NCBI RefSeq assembly: GCF_026262505.1
Contig: NC_067206.1
Location: 2,880,879-2,944,878, forward strand
Length of the DNA stretch: 64,000 nt
Direction: 5' to 3'
Origin: Trichomonas vaginalis G3
Taxonomy: Eukaryota; Parabasalia; Trichomonadida; Trichomonadidae
Part shown: positions 47,721 to 58,100 of the stretch, piece by piece
Layout: each line of letters starts with the position of its first letter
How positions within the stretch are numbered: the stretch's first letter is position 1
Program-made: the position numbers and the translations under genes
Notes under the pieces: model-generated
The model's database searches: none
Told to the model about the DNA's origin: nothing
Seen by the model: only the letters and a program-made list of their open reading frames with translations

Positions 47721-48395
47721 TTAAACAAATAGTTTAGCAGCATCTGCCAAGTCTGGGTCAAATACTTCAATTTTTGCAATCAAATTCATGATACGATTTC
47801 TCTGTTCTCTCTGCTTAATGGCAAGCTCGGAAATTTCATCTCTCATTTGCTTTGATTTGTCGCGAACAAGTTGTTCCATCCATTTCTTTTCTAAGAAAGG
47901 ATCGTTTGGAGGACGGTCAATGATTTCAGCATCTTGTTCCGTATTATGGCGTTTGAGTCGCTTTACTTTATTCCATGCAAATGGCGCTGATGATAGACCT
48001 TCGTATAATAAAAGAGATGGATTTCTAAAAACGATTTTAACTCTCTTTCGCTCTATTATGCATGGCTTGCGTGATGTTGGAGGTGGAAATGTAATGAAAT
48101 GGACCAAGTTTAATGGGATAGCGTTCTTTGGAGCAATTTCAATATTAGCTTCAAATTCACCCCAGCAATCTTCTGCAACACGGTAAGGTTCATGAGTCAT
48201 AATTCTTTCTGGTCTTTCGAAAGTATGGTGCAAGTGAAAAGTAACTTTATCAATCCATCTCGTTAAATCTTCTCCATTTGGACTGTATAAAAAGATCTCC
48301 AAATGGTGAGTTTTATCATCAGTCTGTTTCGGCAGTCTTTTGGCTAAATGTCCATAGATGAGCTCTTTTTCAATTATCAAATCTTTGTCACTCAT
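47721..48395 (-). CDS. YEATS-domain protein (Yaf9/GAS41-like)
   Basis: The ATG at 48,395 (MSDKDLIIEKELIYGHLAKR) is preferred over the longer frame, whose extra 18 residues look non-coding. The 224-residue protein has the YEATS pattern: THHLEIFLYSPNGEDLTRWI, VTFHLHHTFERPERIMTHEP, the aromatic-cage loop WGEFEANIEI, and LNLVHFITF. A C-terminal coiled coil ends at FV. YEATS domains read acylated histone lysines; Yaf9/GAS41 does so in the SWR1 and NuA4 complexes. The size and C-terminal coiled coil fit that subfamily. Lies head-to-head with the glycosyltransferase-like gene. Confidence 0.92.
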   Translation of the reverse strand: MSDKDLIIEKELIYGHLAKRLPKQTDDKTHHLEIFLYSPNGEDLTRWIDKVTFHLHHTFERPERIMTHEPYRVAEDCWGEFEANIEIAPKNAIPLNLVHFITFPPPTSRKPCIIERKRVKIVFRNPSLLLYEGLSSAPFAWNKVKRLKRHNTEQDAEIIDRPPNDPFLEKKWMEQLVRDKSKQMRDEISELAIKQREQRNRIMNLIAKIEVFDPDLADAAKLFV

Positions 48396-48505
48396 CAAAT
48401 TTACTCCTTCAAAATTAAATAAAGAAGAGCATTTCTTTCTCATTCAATATTCTAAAAATGATCCCATTTTTCAAGATTTTGATTCCAAGTTTACATTTTT
48501 CCTGA

Positions 48506-49453
48506 TATTCGCTTATTTCACTAGTCGATTTTGCCTCTTTAGCAAAATTTCGTTTAGATCTGTTTGCTATAATACCTTTAATCGGATTAGTCATATGCAT
48601 TTATCCAAATGAAATTCGAAAAGACATCTTTATACACGATATTATTACAAAATCTAATTCATCAATTTATATTGCTCAAATTTTGCTTCCTCACAACAAT
48701 ATTACACGTTTCTATACTTCATATAGTATATGGGGTAAAAATATAACATACTTTTTCAATCAATCATTATATGTTACAGTTACAAAAGAGAAAAGAATTC
48801 ATTATGGGGACAAAAACTTACAATACGGTAAATATTCACAACGATCTCATAAAGAATCATACAATTTAATTTACGCAAGCTTAGTTTCTATAGAAGATTT
48901 TCTTAAAAATACAAATTTTTCATGGTATTTCAGGACTACAGATGATGTATTAGTCAATATACCTAATTTTGTCCAGTTACTTGAAAATCTTGACAAAGAA
49001 TACAATCCAAGAACAGATTACGTATTTAAGGGCATGCTTAGCACTAATGTTTTTGTTCATGGAGGACCTGGATGGATAATTTCAAGAGCATTATGCGAGA
49101 AAATCCATCAAGAAATATTGAATTACAATTCAAAACAAGAAATCGGAGATGATGTAATAATGCTGCAAATTGTATCAAAATACATCACTGATATCAATAA
49201 AATACACAGTTCTGCTTTCGTGGGACCAAAATTAAATAAAAATTCGGAAAAATTGATACAAGATTGGGAATTCAAAGATCCCCCACAATGCAAAAGTGAT
49301 ATTTTAACAAAAATCAATAACATTGCAGTATGGCACTGCGGAAATCGTGACTTAGAACCTCTGCTCTACGGAAATAACATTATTTCTGAAGGCTCACGAT
49401 TTTGGGCTCTAGAAAAATGGGGATCGAATGAAGCAAATATTTGCACTAACTAG
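48506..49453 (+). pseudogene. GT31/fringe-like glycosyltransferase lacking an ATG
   Basis: The frame is open from 48,506 to the stop at 49,451-49,453. Its N-terminal translation (KFRLDLFAIIPLIGLVICIY then PNEIRKDIF) is a good type II signal anchor, followed by a lumenal domain with FRTTDDVLVNIPNF (a DDD-like metal site), HGGPGWIISRALCEKI and EIGDDVIMLQIV. These are the marks of Golgi beta-1,3-glycosyltransferases of family 31. No ATG occurs in the open frame before position 49,034, well inside the catalytic domain. A short ATG-started frame at 48,458 stops at 48,503. Either the gene has lost its start, or the sequence has an error or a non-ATG start. Confidence 0.7.
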
Positions 49454-49637
49454 GATCTGCTTGATTTTTTTGTTTGCGCATAAAATATAGTTTAATTTCG
49501 GATATATTTACATCATAACATGAACAACATATTAGGATTTCAAGAAAGAATAATAATCTCAATAATAAGAACATAACAATCATTCTCACTTATTTTTAAT
49601 GTTTCAACTATTAAAAAAAATTTTTAACAAATGTGAA

Positions 49638-49708
49638 GCACCGCTGGTCTAATGGTAGAATTTCACCTTGCCAAGGTGGGGGTCCGGGTTCGATTCCCGG
49701 GCGGTGCA
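49638..49708 (+). tRNA. tRNA-Gly (GCC)
   Basis: Acceptor GCACCGC pairs with GCGGTGC, the anticodon stem is TCACC/GGTGG with loop TTGCCAA (anticodon GCC), the T arm is CCGGG/CCCGG around TTCGATT, and the discriminator is A. B box GGTTCGATTCC is perfect. No intron or CCA. Confidence 0.96.
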
Positions 49709-49773
49709 TTACTTTTTCATTTTAAACTTGTTTTTGACACTTTTTTGTAAATTCTTCCGGTAGAAGATTTTAG

Positions 49774-50745
49774 ATGATTTCGCTCTTTTTTTACCACATT
49801 TTATCAGAAAATTGCTATGATTTTTCCAGCCCCATCCTAGATCAGCTCATATTTTCCGACGAAAGCATTTATTCATGCTATATTATACATGATTGTACTG
49901 CAATCAACTTAAAGTTACAAAAAGATGGTGGCCGCATCAGAATTTCAAAATCAAACAATAAATTACAACTAAATAACGTATTATTTTCTGGTTGTTCATC
50001 ATCAACAGCTGCTGTCGCTTTAGTTGATAATTCGATGTCAGTAAATACACAAAACTTATGTGTATACAACTGCAAATCAAATGAAATTAGCTTCGGTAGG
50101 TTCAGTGGTGAAGCAGAGTTTACTTTATGCACAACAGCATTATTATCCGGAATAGATGCAGGAAAAGATAATAATGTACTAGAATTCAACTGTGTAGGCA
50201 TTGTTCTCAATAATAACAACTTTACTTCCAATATAGGAAAGAATATTGTTAATATGCAGGCAAAAACTACTTCATCAGTCATTTACTTGAATTTTGCCAG
50301 TAACTCTATCAAGAATGACTTAACCGGTGCCGGATTTGAGATTGGCTCCAAAGGAAATGCAAAATTTTCGAATTTTATCAGAAATATATTGAGTTACAGC
50401 CTTGGCACAAGTGGATCAAATACCACCATTGAATCAAGCTATTTCATTTCGAACTACAAAGATATTAAATCAAAATCGAACTTATATTTAGTTCATTGCT
50501 TCACAGACCAAAGAATTTCGATCAGCGGACTTGTTTACGCCGCAAACATATCATATGAACCTTATCCAAGGAATAATATATACTATAGTAACGGAATTTG
50601 CAGAACTACGCAATATCCGAAATTTATAATCCCAACTCCAGCTCCAACATTACCTGAAAAGTGTGAAGATCCACCAAATGAAGAAAAACTTCACGCCAGA
50701 CGCTACAAATATGTTTTTTGTTTAGCTGAATTTTCATCTCTTTAA
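49774..50745 (+). CDS. Secreted beta-helix-like surface protein
   Basis: 323 residues from ATG 49,774, with a short hydrophobic N-terminus (MISLFFYHILSENCYDF) that can act as a signal sequence. The body is a run of Asn/Ser-rich strands with regularly spaced polar ladders (LQLNNVLFSGCSSSTAAVAL, TQNLCVYNCKSNEISFGRFS, NNNNFTSNIGKNIVNMQ), the look of a right-handed parallel beta helix. It ends with a Pro/Thr linker (IPTPAPTLPEKCEDPPNEEK) and a short hydrophobic tail. Large families like this are found in trichomonads and are thought to be exposed or secreted. The tail is short for a membrane anchor. Confidence 0.7.
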   Translation: MISLFFYHILSENCYDFSSPILDQLIFSDESIYSCYIIHDCTAINLKLQKDGGRIRISKSNNKLQLNNVLFSGCSSSTAAVALVDNSMSVNTQNLCVYNCKSNEISFGRFSGEAEFTLCTTALLSGIDAGKDNNVLEFNCVGIVLNNNNFTSNIGKNIVNMQAKTTSSVIYLNFASNSIKNDLTGAGFEIGSKGNAKFSNFIRNILSYSLGTSGSNTTIESSYFISNYKDIKSKSNLYLVHCFTDQRISISGLVYAANISYEPYPRNNIYYSNGICRTTQYPKFIIPTPAPTLPEKCEDPPNEEKLHARRYKYVFCLAEFSSL

Positions 50746-51146
50746 TTTTTATATTTTGTATGTGTTTTATCTCTATAAATTGTTTGTATTCTATCATAAT
50801 TATCAAAATACAATGATTTTTAGCTAAAACTGCTTTAATACTGAAAATTGCTGAAATTTTCGAATTAACTCAAGAAATGCGGTTGTCTAAACAAAGTTAT
50901 GTCATTTAAGGACTCTATGAATGCATAATTTTTGCATTTGAAAGCTCTTTACCTAGTTTTGAAGAAAAAACTTTGAAATTCCTGATAAACAAACGAACGA
51001 AGAGCACAATAAATGAAAATTCAAAAGCAAAGCGGGTGATATTTTTAGATTTGCAAGAAAACATTAATTTAGATTAGATTTTTGAATTAAATTTTGAATT
51101 CTGAAATATTTATTAGTTTAGAGATAATAATAGAATAATATATAGA
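50746..51146. other. Intergenic region
   Basis: AT-rich, no gene recognised. Between the 3-prime ends of two convergent genes. No repeat or RNA seen. Confidence 0.5.
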
Positions 51147-51940
51147 TCATGCTGAGATAAATATATAGAATGATGATAAAAGCATACCTAATATTTGAGA
51201 ATAGTGGCAAATGTTTTGAGAACAGACAATATCACGGGGTAATTCATAATTATTAACTCGGGCAAAAAGCCTCACTCTGGATTCACCTTCGCAAAATCCA
51301 GGAATTCCTTTTGTATACCATTGTCCAGCTCTAGCGCAGAACATTCCAATTGCAAAGCACCAATTTTCATGCTGCGGCTGCCCATCAAGTAATGCATATT
51401 TGAAAGGATCTCTAACGAGGCCACCAAAATAATAAGCCGGACCATCATAAATATCAACTTGAATATCAGTTGCATTATATCCATATGCATTTCTTGATAC
51501 AGATCGATCTGTGTCAAAGTATGGATGAAGCAGTTGCAACCAAGAGTTAAATTTATTTTTGTTCGGGTATTCAAGGATAAAATGATGGTACCCATCTTCG
51601 CTTATAAACCTTCTCTCGTTGAGATGCAAAAGGATTGAATACTTTCCAGGATCATCAGCTTCGAGCGCTTCTTTTTCACTGGTGAAACATGGATCAATGC
51701 TATGATTGTGCTCAAAAACGCGTATATAGTAATGTCCTCGATATTTTGTTGTAACAATCCCTTTGTGGTAAAATACTTCGAGCCCGATTCCCTAAAAATC
51801 CCTTGTAAAATATTGAAATTTCATATCAAGGAAGAAAGATCTTTTCTCATTGAAATAAAGAAACTACAATTAAATATGAGAGATGCTGATCCTGGAGTTC
51901 CATTGGAGATGAATCGGACTTTAAGGGGATACATTTCTCT
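51147..51940 (-). pseudogene. Broken gene for a secreted or anchored beta-rich protein
   Basis: The minus strand from 51,791 down to 51,147 is open (GIGLEVFYHKGIVTTKYRGH onward) without a good ATG at its start. It includes YYIRVFEHNHSIDPCFTSEK, GYHHFILEYPNKNKFNSWLQ, VDIYDGPAYYFGG and NWCFAIGMFCARAGQWYTKG, and ends in a hydrophobic LGMLLSSFYIFISA that could be a GPI or membrane signal. Upstream, coding-like sequence continues in a different frame from an ATG near 51,922 (MYPLKVRFISNGTPGSASLI) to a stop near 51,814. So the host gene carries at least one frameshift and a stop around 51,790-51,815. The fold is beta-rich with paired cysteines; no family named with confidence. Confidence 0.55.
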
Positions 51941-52124
51941 GTTTATATAACGATAAGTTACTGATTTTCTATAATTTTTGTGTAATTCACGAGCTTTTCA
52001 AGTTGAATTCTCAGTGAGAGTTATTAGTATAAGTTCAAACAATAAGTGACACACAAATATAAGTTTCCAAAATAACAAAAATCAATTTAATAAAATATAT
52101 AAAAATATAAGAATAAAATAAAAA

Positions 52125-55100
52125 TTAACGATTTTCCATAGTCTGGCAGTATTGGATAGCAATCAAAAGCTTCTGGTAAGTGATTTCTTCACTTGAATAC
52201 GGTGGCAAGTGCAATCTGTTGAAGCAAGTTGAAGCAGTTGGAAGGGACTGATCAGGATTCTCTCTTTCCAACTTATCAATCTTAAGAACGAAACTGGAGT
52301 TGATTGATGAGTTTGGCAATCTCGTGAGTGTTGTAATGAACTTAAGCAACAACTTGCGCTGGTCAGGATTGAATCTATCAACAGCGTTGAAGAACCATCT
52401 GATGTTCTTATCTTCAAGGCCTTTGTAGTCATTAACTTGTGTGATTGATCTGAGCTGTTGTGTCGTGATGACATTTGATCCCTGAGCCATGTGAGACAAA
52501 CGAGCACCAGTCAACAGAGGATGTGAATCGATCTTTGTGTTGTCGATGAATCCCTGTCTGATCAATTGAAGTGTTGGCTTGATTGAGTTGATTCTGAAGT
52601 TGATGCATTCGATGATGAAATTCTCAACTTCGCCAGGTCCAACAGTTGAATCTGCAGAGTGTCCAGGAAGCATTGCTTGCTGTCCATTCCACTGTTCAAT
52701 CTTCCATGGAACTGCGCATCTCTGGAAGTCCTTGTCCGCTTCTGCTTGTCTCAGCTGAGCGAACTGATCAGAGAGCATTTTGTCGACCATCAAAATGTCG
52801 TTTGAAGAAAGTTCACCACCAGCGATGAACTTCCAAACGAAAGGAACAAATGGCATATCCTGGACAAAACCTGTTCTTACGACCATGCCAATGTAGATAC
52901 CGATGCCTCTGTAGATATCACTGTATTCTCCATTAGTTTCGTCGTAAGGAACGAACAAGTCTTTGAACTGTCCGCGGTGGTGTCTCGCGTTTGGAACAGG
53001 GAAGCAGAGACATGATGTTTTCTCGAAAATGGAAGTAGCGCATTCTGTCATGAGCTCTCTCATTGGACCGGAAGCATCGATAGCTTCTTCGTCTACAAAC
53101 TTTACCTTCCACGGTTTCGTTGCAGAGCGAAGCATCTCCATTCTGACAGTCTTGAACCACATTGCGACCTGGTGCATGATTGACTGTCTTCTGTCTCCTT
53201 TTCCATCGAGAATGACTCTGTGGGCGCTGTGTCTGTCGACTTTGATGACGCAGTGGTCGTTTTCGTTTCCTTTCGCGATGCAGTTGATGAATTGGTCTGA
53301 TGCATCTTCGCAGGACACGAACATGTTCATTGATGACCAAATTGACTCTGGAACATCTCTGAAATGGTTCAGTTTCAAGTAGTTGAACTGGTGAATCAAA
53401 AGAGCTCTCAATGCAACAACAGATGGAGAATATCTCGATGCGAGTGTTGATTGTTCCGCAATGGATCTGACTGTTGAAAATGTTGGCATTTGGAGTGCCG
53501 ATCGTGGTAAAATGTTCAACAATGCATCAGTATCATCGTCATCCCATCTGATTGCGAAATCTTTCATGTCTTCAATGAATCTGGCGTGGATTTGGTCCAA
53601 ATCAACCATGACTCTCTGTCCTTTCAAGCTCTGGCTCTCGTCATCTTTGAAGAACAACTGTGGCCTGAATTCGCTCCATCCCATTGGAACAGAAATCAAT
53701 GCCAAATAAGTGATTTCGTCGTTCAAAACTATATCTCTCTTGAAATCTTCTGGGAAGATGTATTCTGCCTCTTCGAAGTTCTCTGTCTTTGAGCGGCTGA
53801 TCATTGCTTCAGAACCGAGATTCTTCAGTGGATTCAATCTCAAAGTAACTCTGACTTTGGAAGGATTGACAAGTCTCAGCAGCCAATAAGAGAGATGTCT
53901 TAATTCTGGCTTGATGTAGTCAGGCTTTCCTTTGTAGTATTCAGAAGCTCTGAACCAGAGAGGAAGAATTTCCCAGAACGGGAAGCCAATCAATGAATTG
54001 TATCTTCTCACGAAGAGTCTGATTGACATGATGTGCTGGAGATAATCGAATGTGATTGCGCCAGGATCCAGAGGAACTTGTGGTATCATTAACTGGGACT
54101 CTGATGTTCTTGGAATCTCAGAGTTGAAGAATTCTGGGAAGTGGGAAGCGAGATCTCTTGCAATCTGTGAAGAAAGAACTCTGTACTCTTGGTTGTAGAC
54201 AAGGGAATATCTGTCTATTTGGTAAGGAGGCATCTTCGGAATCTGGGAACCCAAAAGTAACAATTTGTGGATGTAGTTCTTGTCTTGGTCGATTGGTGTT
54301 GAAGGAATTGTTACTTGAAGTAACTCCAAGAATTGTGGAATGTACTTGAGAATGAATGGAGAGTTAGATACCAAAGAATCAATGATAACTGATTTCGCAA
54401 GTAGTTTGGCTTCATTAGTTGTAACCATGTAAATGTATGACTTCAAAAGAATCAACATTTCAAATGGAGTTTCGAAAATCCATGAGTTATCCATAGGCAA
54501 AATCGAAAGAACAGAAAGTGCATATGATCTCGTGTTTTCAACATTGAGCTTTAGTTGTAATGGGATAGCGATCAAAGCAGGAGATTCCAGCATTGCCTTT
54601 CCTGCAACGGAAAAGAAATTAGGAACAAAGCCAACGAAAGAGTTAATTGTAACAATCGAAGAACCATTTGTTGGGACAGGGTTCTTGACTTCTCCTGGAG
54701 GGGAGTACTTGTGCCATCTGTTTGGATAAGCAATCAAATGTAACAATGGATCATTTGACATGGTCTTCAAACATTTTCCGACAGCTTTAGGAACATCACT
54801 TCTCTTTGCGAGAGATTGCATTGCGGCCTTGCAATCGATGTCCAAAGAGAGATAGAGAAGATTAGTTGTGGCCTTGGGATCCCAGATTGGCTCGTTCAAA
54901 GAGAACATGAACCTGCCATCTCTGTATTCGTTAGGGAAGAACTGTTCGAGTAAAACTGACAAAATTGAGAACAATTTGACAATTGCGATTTCGTTGTTGA
55001 TCATTTCTGGCTTCTGCGCCGCGATTCTGATCAATCCAATTGTCATCCATTGGCAGGTTAACTCGTACATGAGTCCTCTGAACGCATCGATGCAGATCTG

Positions 55101-58100
55101 GCTTGATGCCTGTGTTGCAAACTGAGGATGGATCAAAATTGTGTTTATAGGAGTGATGAAGTTTCTTCTGAGTCTTTCTTTGTAAGAAACAGGGTTGACA
55201 TCGATGTTGTACGAAGGAATCTTGTTGTAGTCTTCTGGCAACTGTTTGATACCTTCCAGCCAATAGACATCTTTGAACAGTTTGTTCTTGTTGGCGTAGG
55301 AAAGTACAGAATGAGGTGCCAAAGGTGGAAATGCTCTTGGATCAAATGGATCATTCGTTACATTTATTGTGTGTTGCATTGATTTGTGGCAAGCGAAGAG
55401 AACTCTGAATTTCTGTCCGTAAGGGAACTCGTACGTATTCTTTCCGATGGAGAATACTTTAGCATCTGTGTCTACTTCCATTGTGTAGGACTGGCTTGGC
55501 TTCAATTTCTCTGGTTCATCCAAAGAAGGATACATTTTTCCGCTTGGCAATTCAGCGAAACTGTATCTTGTGCTGTAGCCTTCGACAGTATCAGAGACAA
55601 TACCAAGGTATCCTCTCATTCTGTCGCTTGTTGTTTGTACAGTTACACTGAATTTCACTCCTTCTTTGATCTGAGGACTCAAAAATGTAACTGTTGGAGC
55701 TTCTTTGTACACCAAAGTGTTGAAACCATTGTCTTGAGGAAGAGATGGCTTCCTAAGGAATGAATACGCTGTCTCAATGATATGAATGATGTTGCCAAAT
55801 GGTACTGGATCTTTACTGAATACATCAACCATTTCTTGGGTGAAATGTGACATGAAATCAGGCTCTTTCAAAAAGTGGGCAATTGTTTGTACATACAAAC
55901 TTTGTGTGATGTTATCGTATCTCTTGTTAATTAACATGTCGTTGAAGAATGACAGGATGAAGTCGTAGTAAGTGAACTTCTTTTGGTTCACTTGTATGAG
56001 AGGAACAGCGTAAATGAATGCTGGTTTCTCGACAACGACTTTTTTGGCAGGGTCTGTCAAAGAAAACGGTTTTTGGTAAATAATGTATTTGTTTTCTTTT
56101 CTTGTTGGCAGAGCAATGACTTCTGTTGATGTTGTCAAGTCCTGGTGGAATCTTACATTGCAGAAAGGTCTCATTGGTTCAAAGAAGTTTGTCAAAACAG
56201 CTAAACATCCTGCGATTTCCACTTCTTTGTGGTCAGGAGTTATTGATGTCAAAATTTTGATCAAATTTTCTTTTGCGAGAATGTCTCTGTTCAAAACTTC
56301 TCTCAAAACGTGGACGAATTCACAAGCAATGTCCAAGCCAGCGAATTGGCTGAATGCAGAGCCAATTAAGAAGATTGCCTGCTTAAAGAATGCGTCGTAT
56401 CTTGATGAAGTTGGAGAATCAAACAATTGAGACAAAACTCTTCCGCAAACTCTTACTGTCAATGGATCTCTCGACTGGAACATTCTGTTTGCGACCATGT
56501 CGAAAGCATCTTCATTGTAACTGAGAGTTCTAAATGATTCCGCCAACAGAATCATTTCTCCCATTGAAGAATTGGGGTTCATCAATGTTGGTTCCAATTT
56601 GTCACATTTTCTGATTAAACTCAATGCCAAAGCAAACAATTGACAGTTGTTTGGATCTTTCGAAAGCAAATCCAAAATATTATGTAACAAATTGAGTTGT
56701 ACACTTTGCAATGCATCGATATCTCTGAAGAACCTCATTGCCAACAATGTGAATCTGTTATTCTTAGTTGTCTGTATCATATCAATGACTCTCGCGTAGA
56801 ACTTGTTGATTTGATCTAATTGTTGTGGAGTCATTTTCGTGATTTTGATGATAACTGACAAACCTTCGAAAGATTCAATGGAACTCAATGTATAAGCAAT
56901 GATATCATTAAGTAATGGATGCAACTGCATTGTGTATGTTCTATCAATCAATGAGAAACCAACTAATGTAGTTTGGATTCTCGATCTCTGCTGTTTGATG
57001 ATGTTTTTAATTAAGAATGGTGAAAAATCATTGGAAAGATATTCAGAAATTAATTGTTCTTTGTTGTCATTCTCAAGGAATTCACTTTCCATCCTTAATA
57101 ACATCAATGCTCTGATCTTTATCTCTTCTGCTTGATGCTGTTTCTCGTTTTGAAGAAGGTTTCTATACGTATTCCTTACTTTTGTCATTTGATCAACAGC
57201 TTTCTTTAATTCTGCACTCAATGTTGTCTTAAGATTGAACAGATCTTCTAAGATTCCCATGTGTTTGCAGATGGCCAACAATGTTACTCTGTCAAGATCT
57301 TTCAGTTCTGGTCTCAAGTTCCTGTGTGTAGGAGCTTTGTATTTCGTGTAAATTGTCTGAATTTGAGAGCATTCAGAATTATTCAGAAAATTGTAAATTC
57401 TTTGGTCGGCAAAATTGTTTGTGTTCGGATTGTCAAGGGAATTGAATGCTTCCTGGTTATCAATGATATCGATGTTCGCGCGCATCAGCCACATGCACTT
57501 TGACTCAAATTCTGACTGACCACCGCCTTTGAACAATGTTGCAGAGTATCTGCCGAATGTGAACAGTAATGTAAGGACAAAGTTGGCAATCTTTGGGTAA
57601 AGATTGATATTTGGTACTTTGGTGTTGATGAAATCGGATAATTTCTGCAATAAAACGGATAAAAGTGCAGTTGTGATTCTGGCAATCGCGTGGTATTCGA
57701 CAAGAGGGGAAATAAGACGTATGAAGTTGTCGAATAACATGAAGATCAAGGAATCTTGGAAATCAACGGGTGTTTGTGAGTTGGAAATGGAAGTATCAAA
57801 TTTCGTGACTAATATGTTGAAATAATCACCGAAATTGTCTAATTCGGATGGTTCGGCACGATCTGGCCTTGCGCCAAAGGTAATTTCAGCAAATGGATCT
57901 TCTTTCAGACGTTTTGTTGCCCATGTCAGTAAAACTCGTTGATGAAGGATCAAGAGATTGAGGATTGACTCTGGAACATTGTTTATGTTGGTGAATGTCT
58001 GAGGAATAAGCTCGGAGAAGGAGTTTGGAGTGGAAAACGGAATCTTTGCTAATACAGAGGAAGTTTCAAGGTATCTCATGGCGTATCTGTTGAGATTATC

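Noticed and set aside
49621-49720. SINE-like element derived from tRNA
   Set aside because: The tRNA-Gly is complete with proper acceptor ends and no tail or target duplication.
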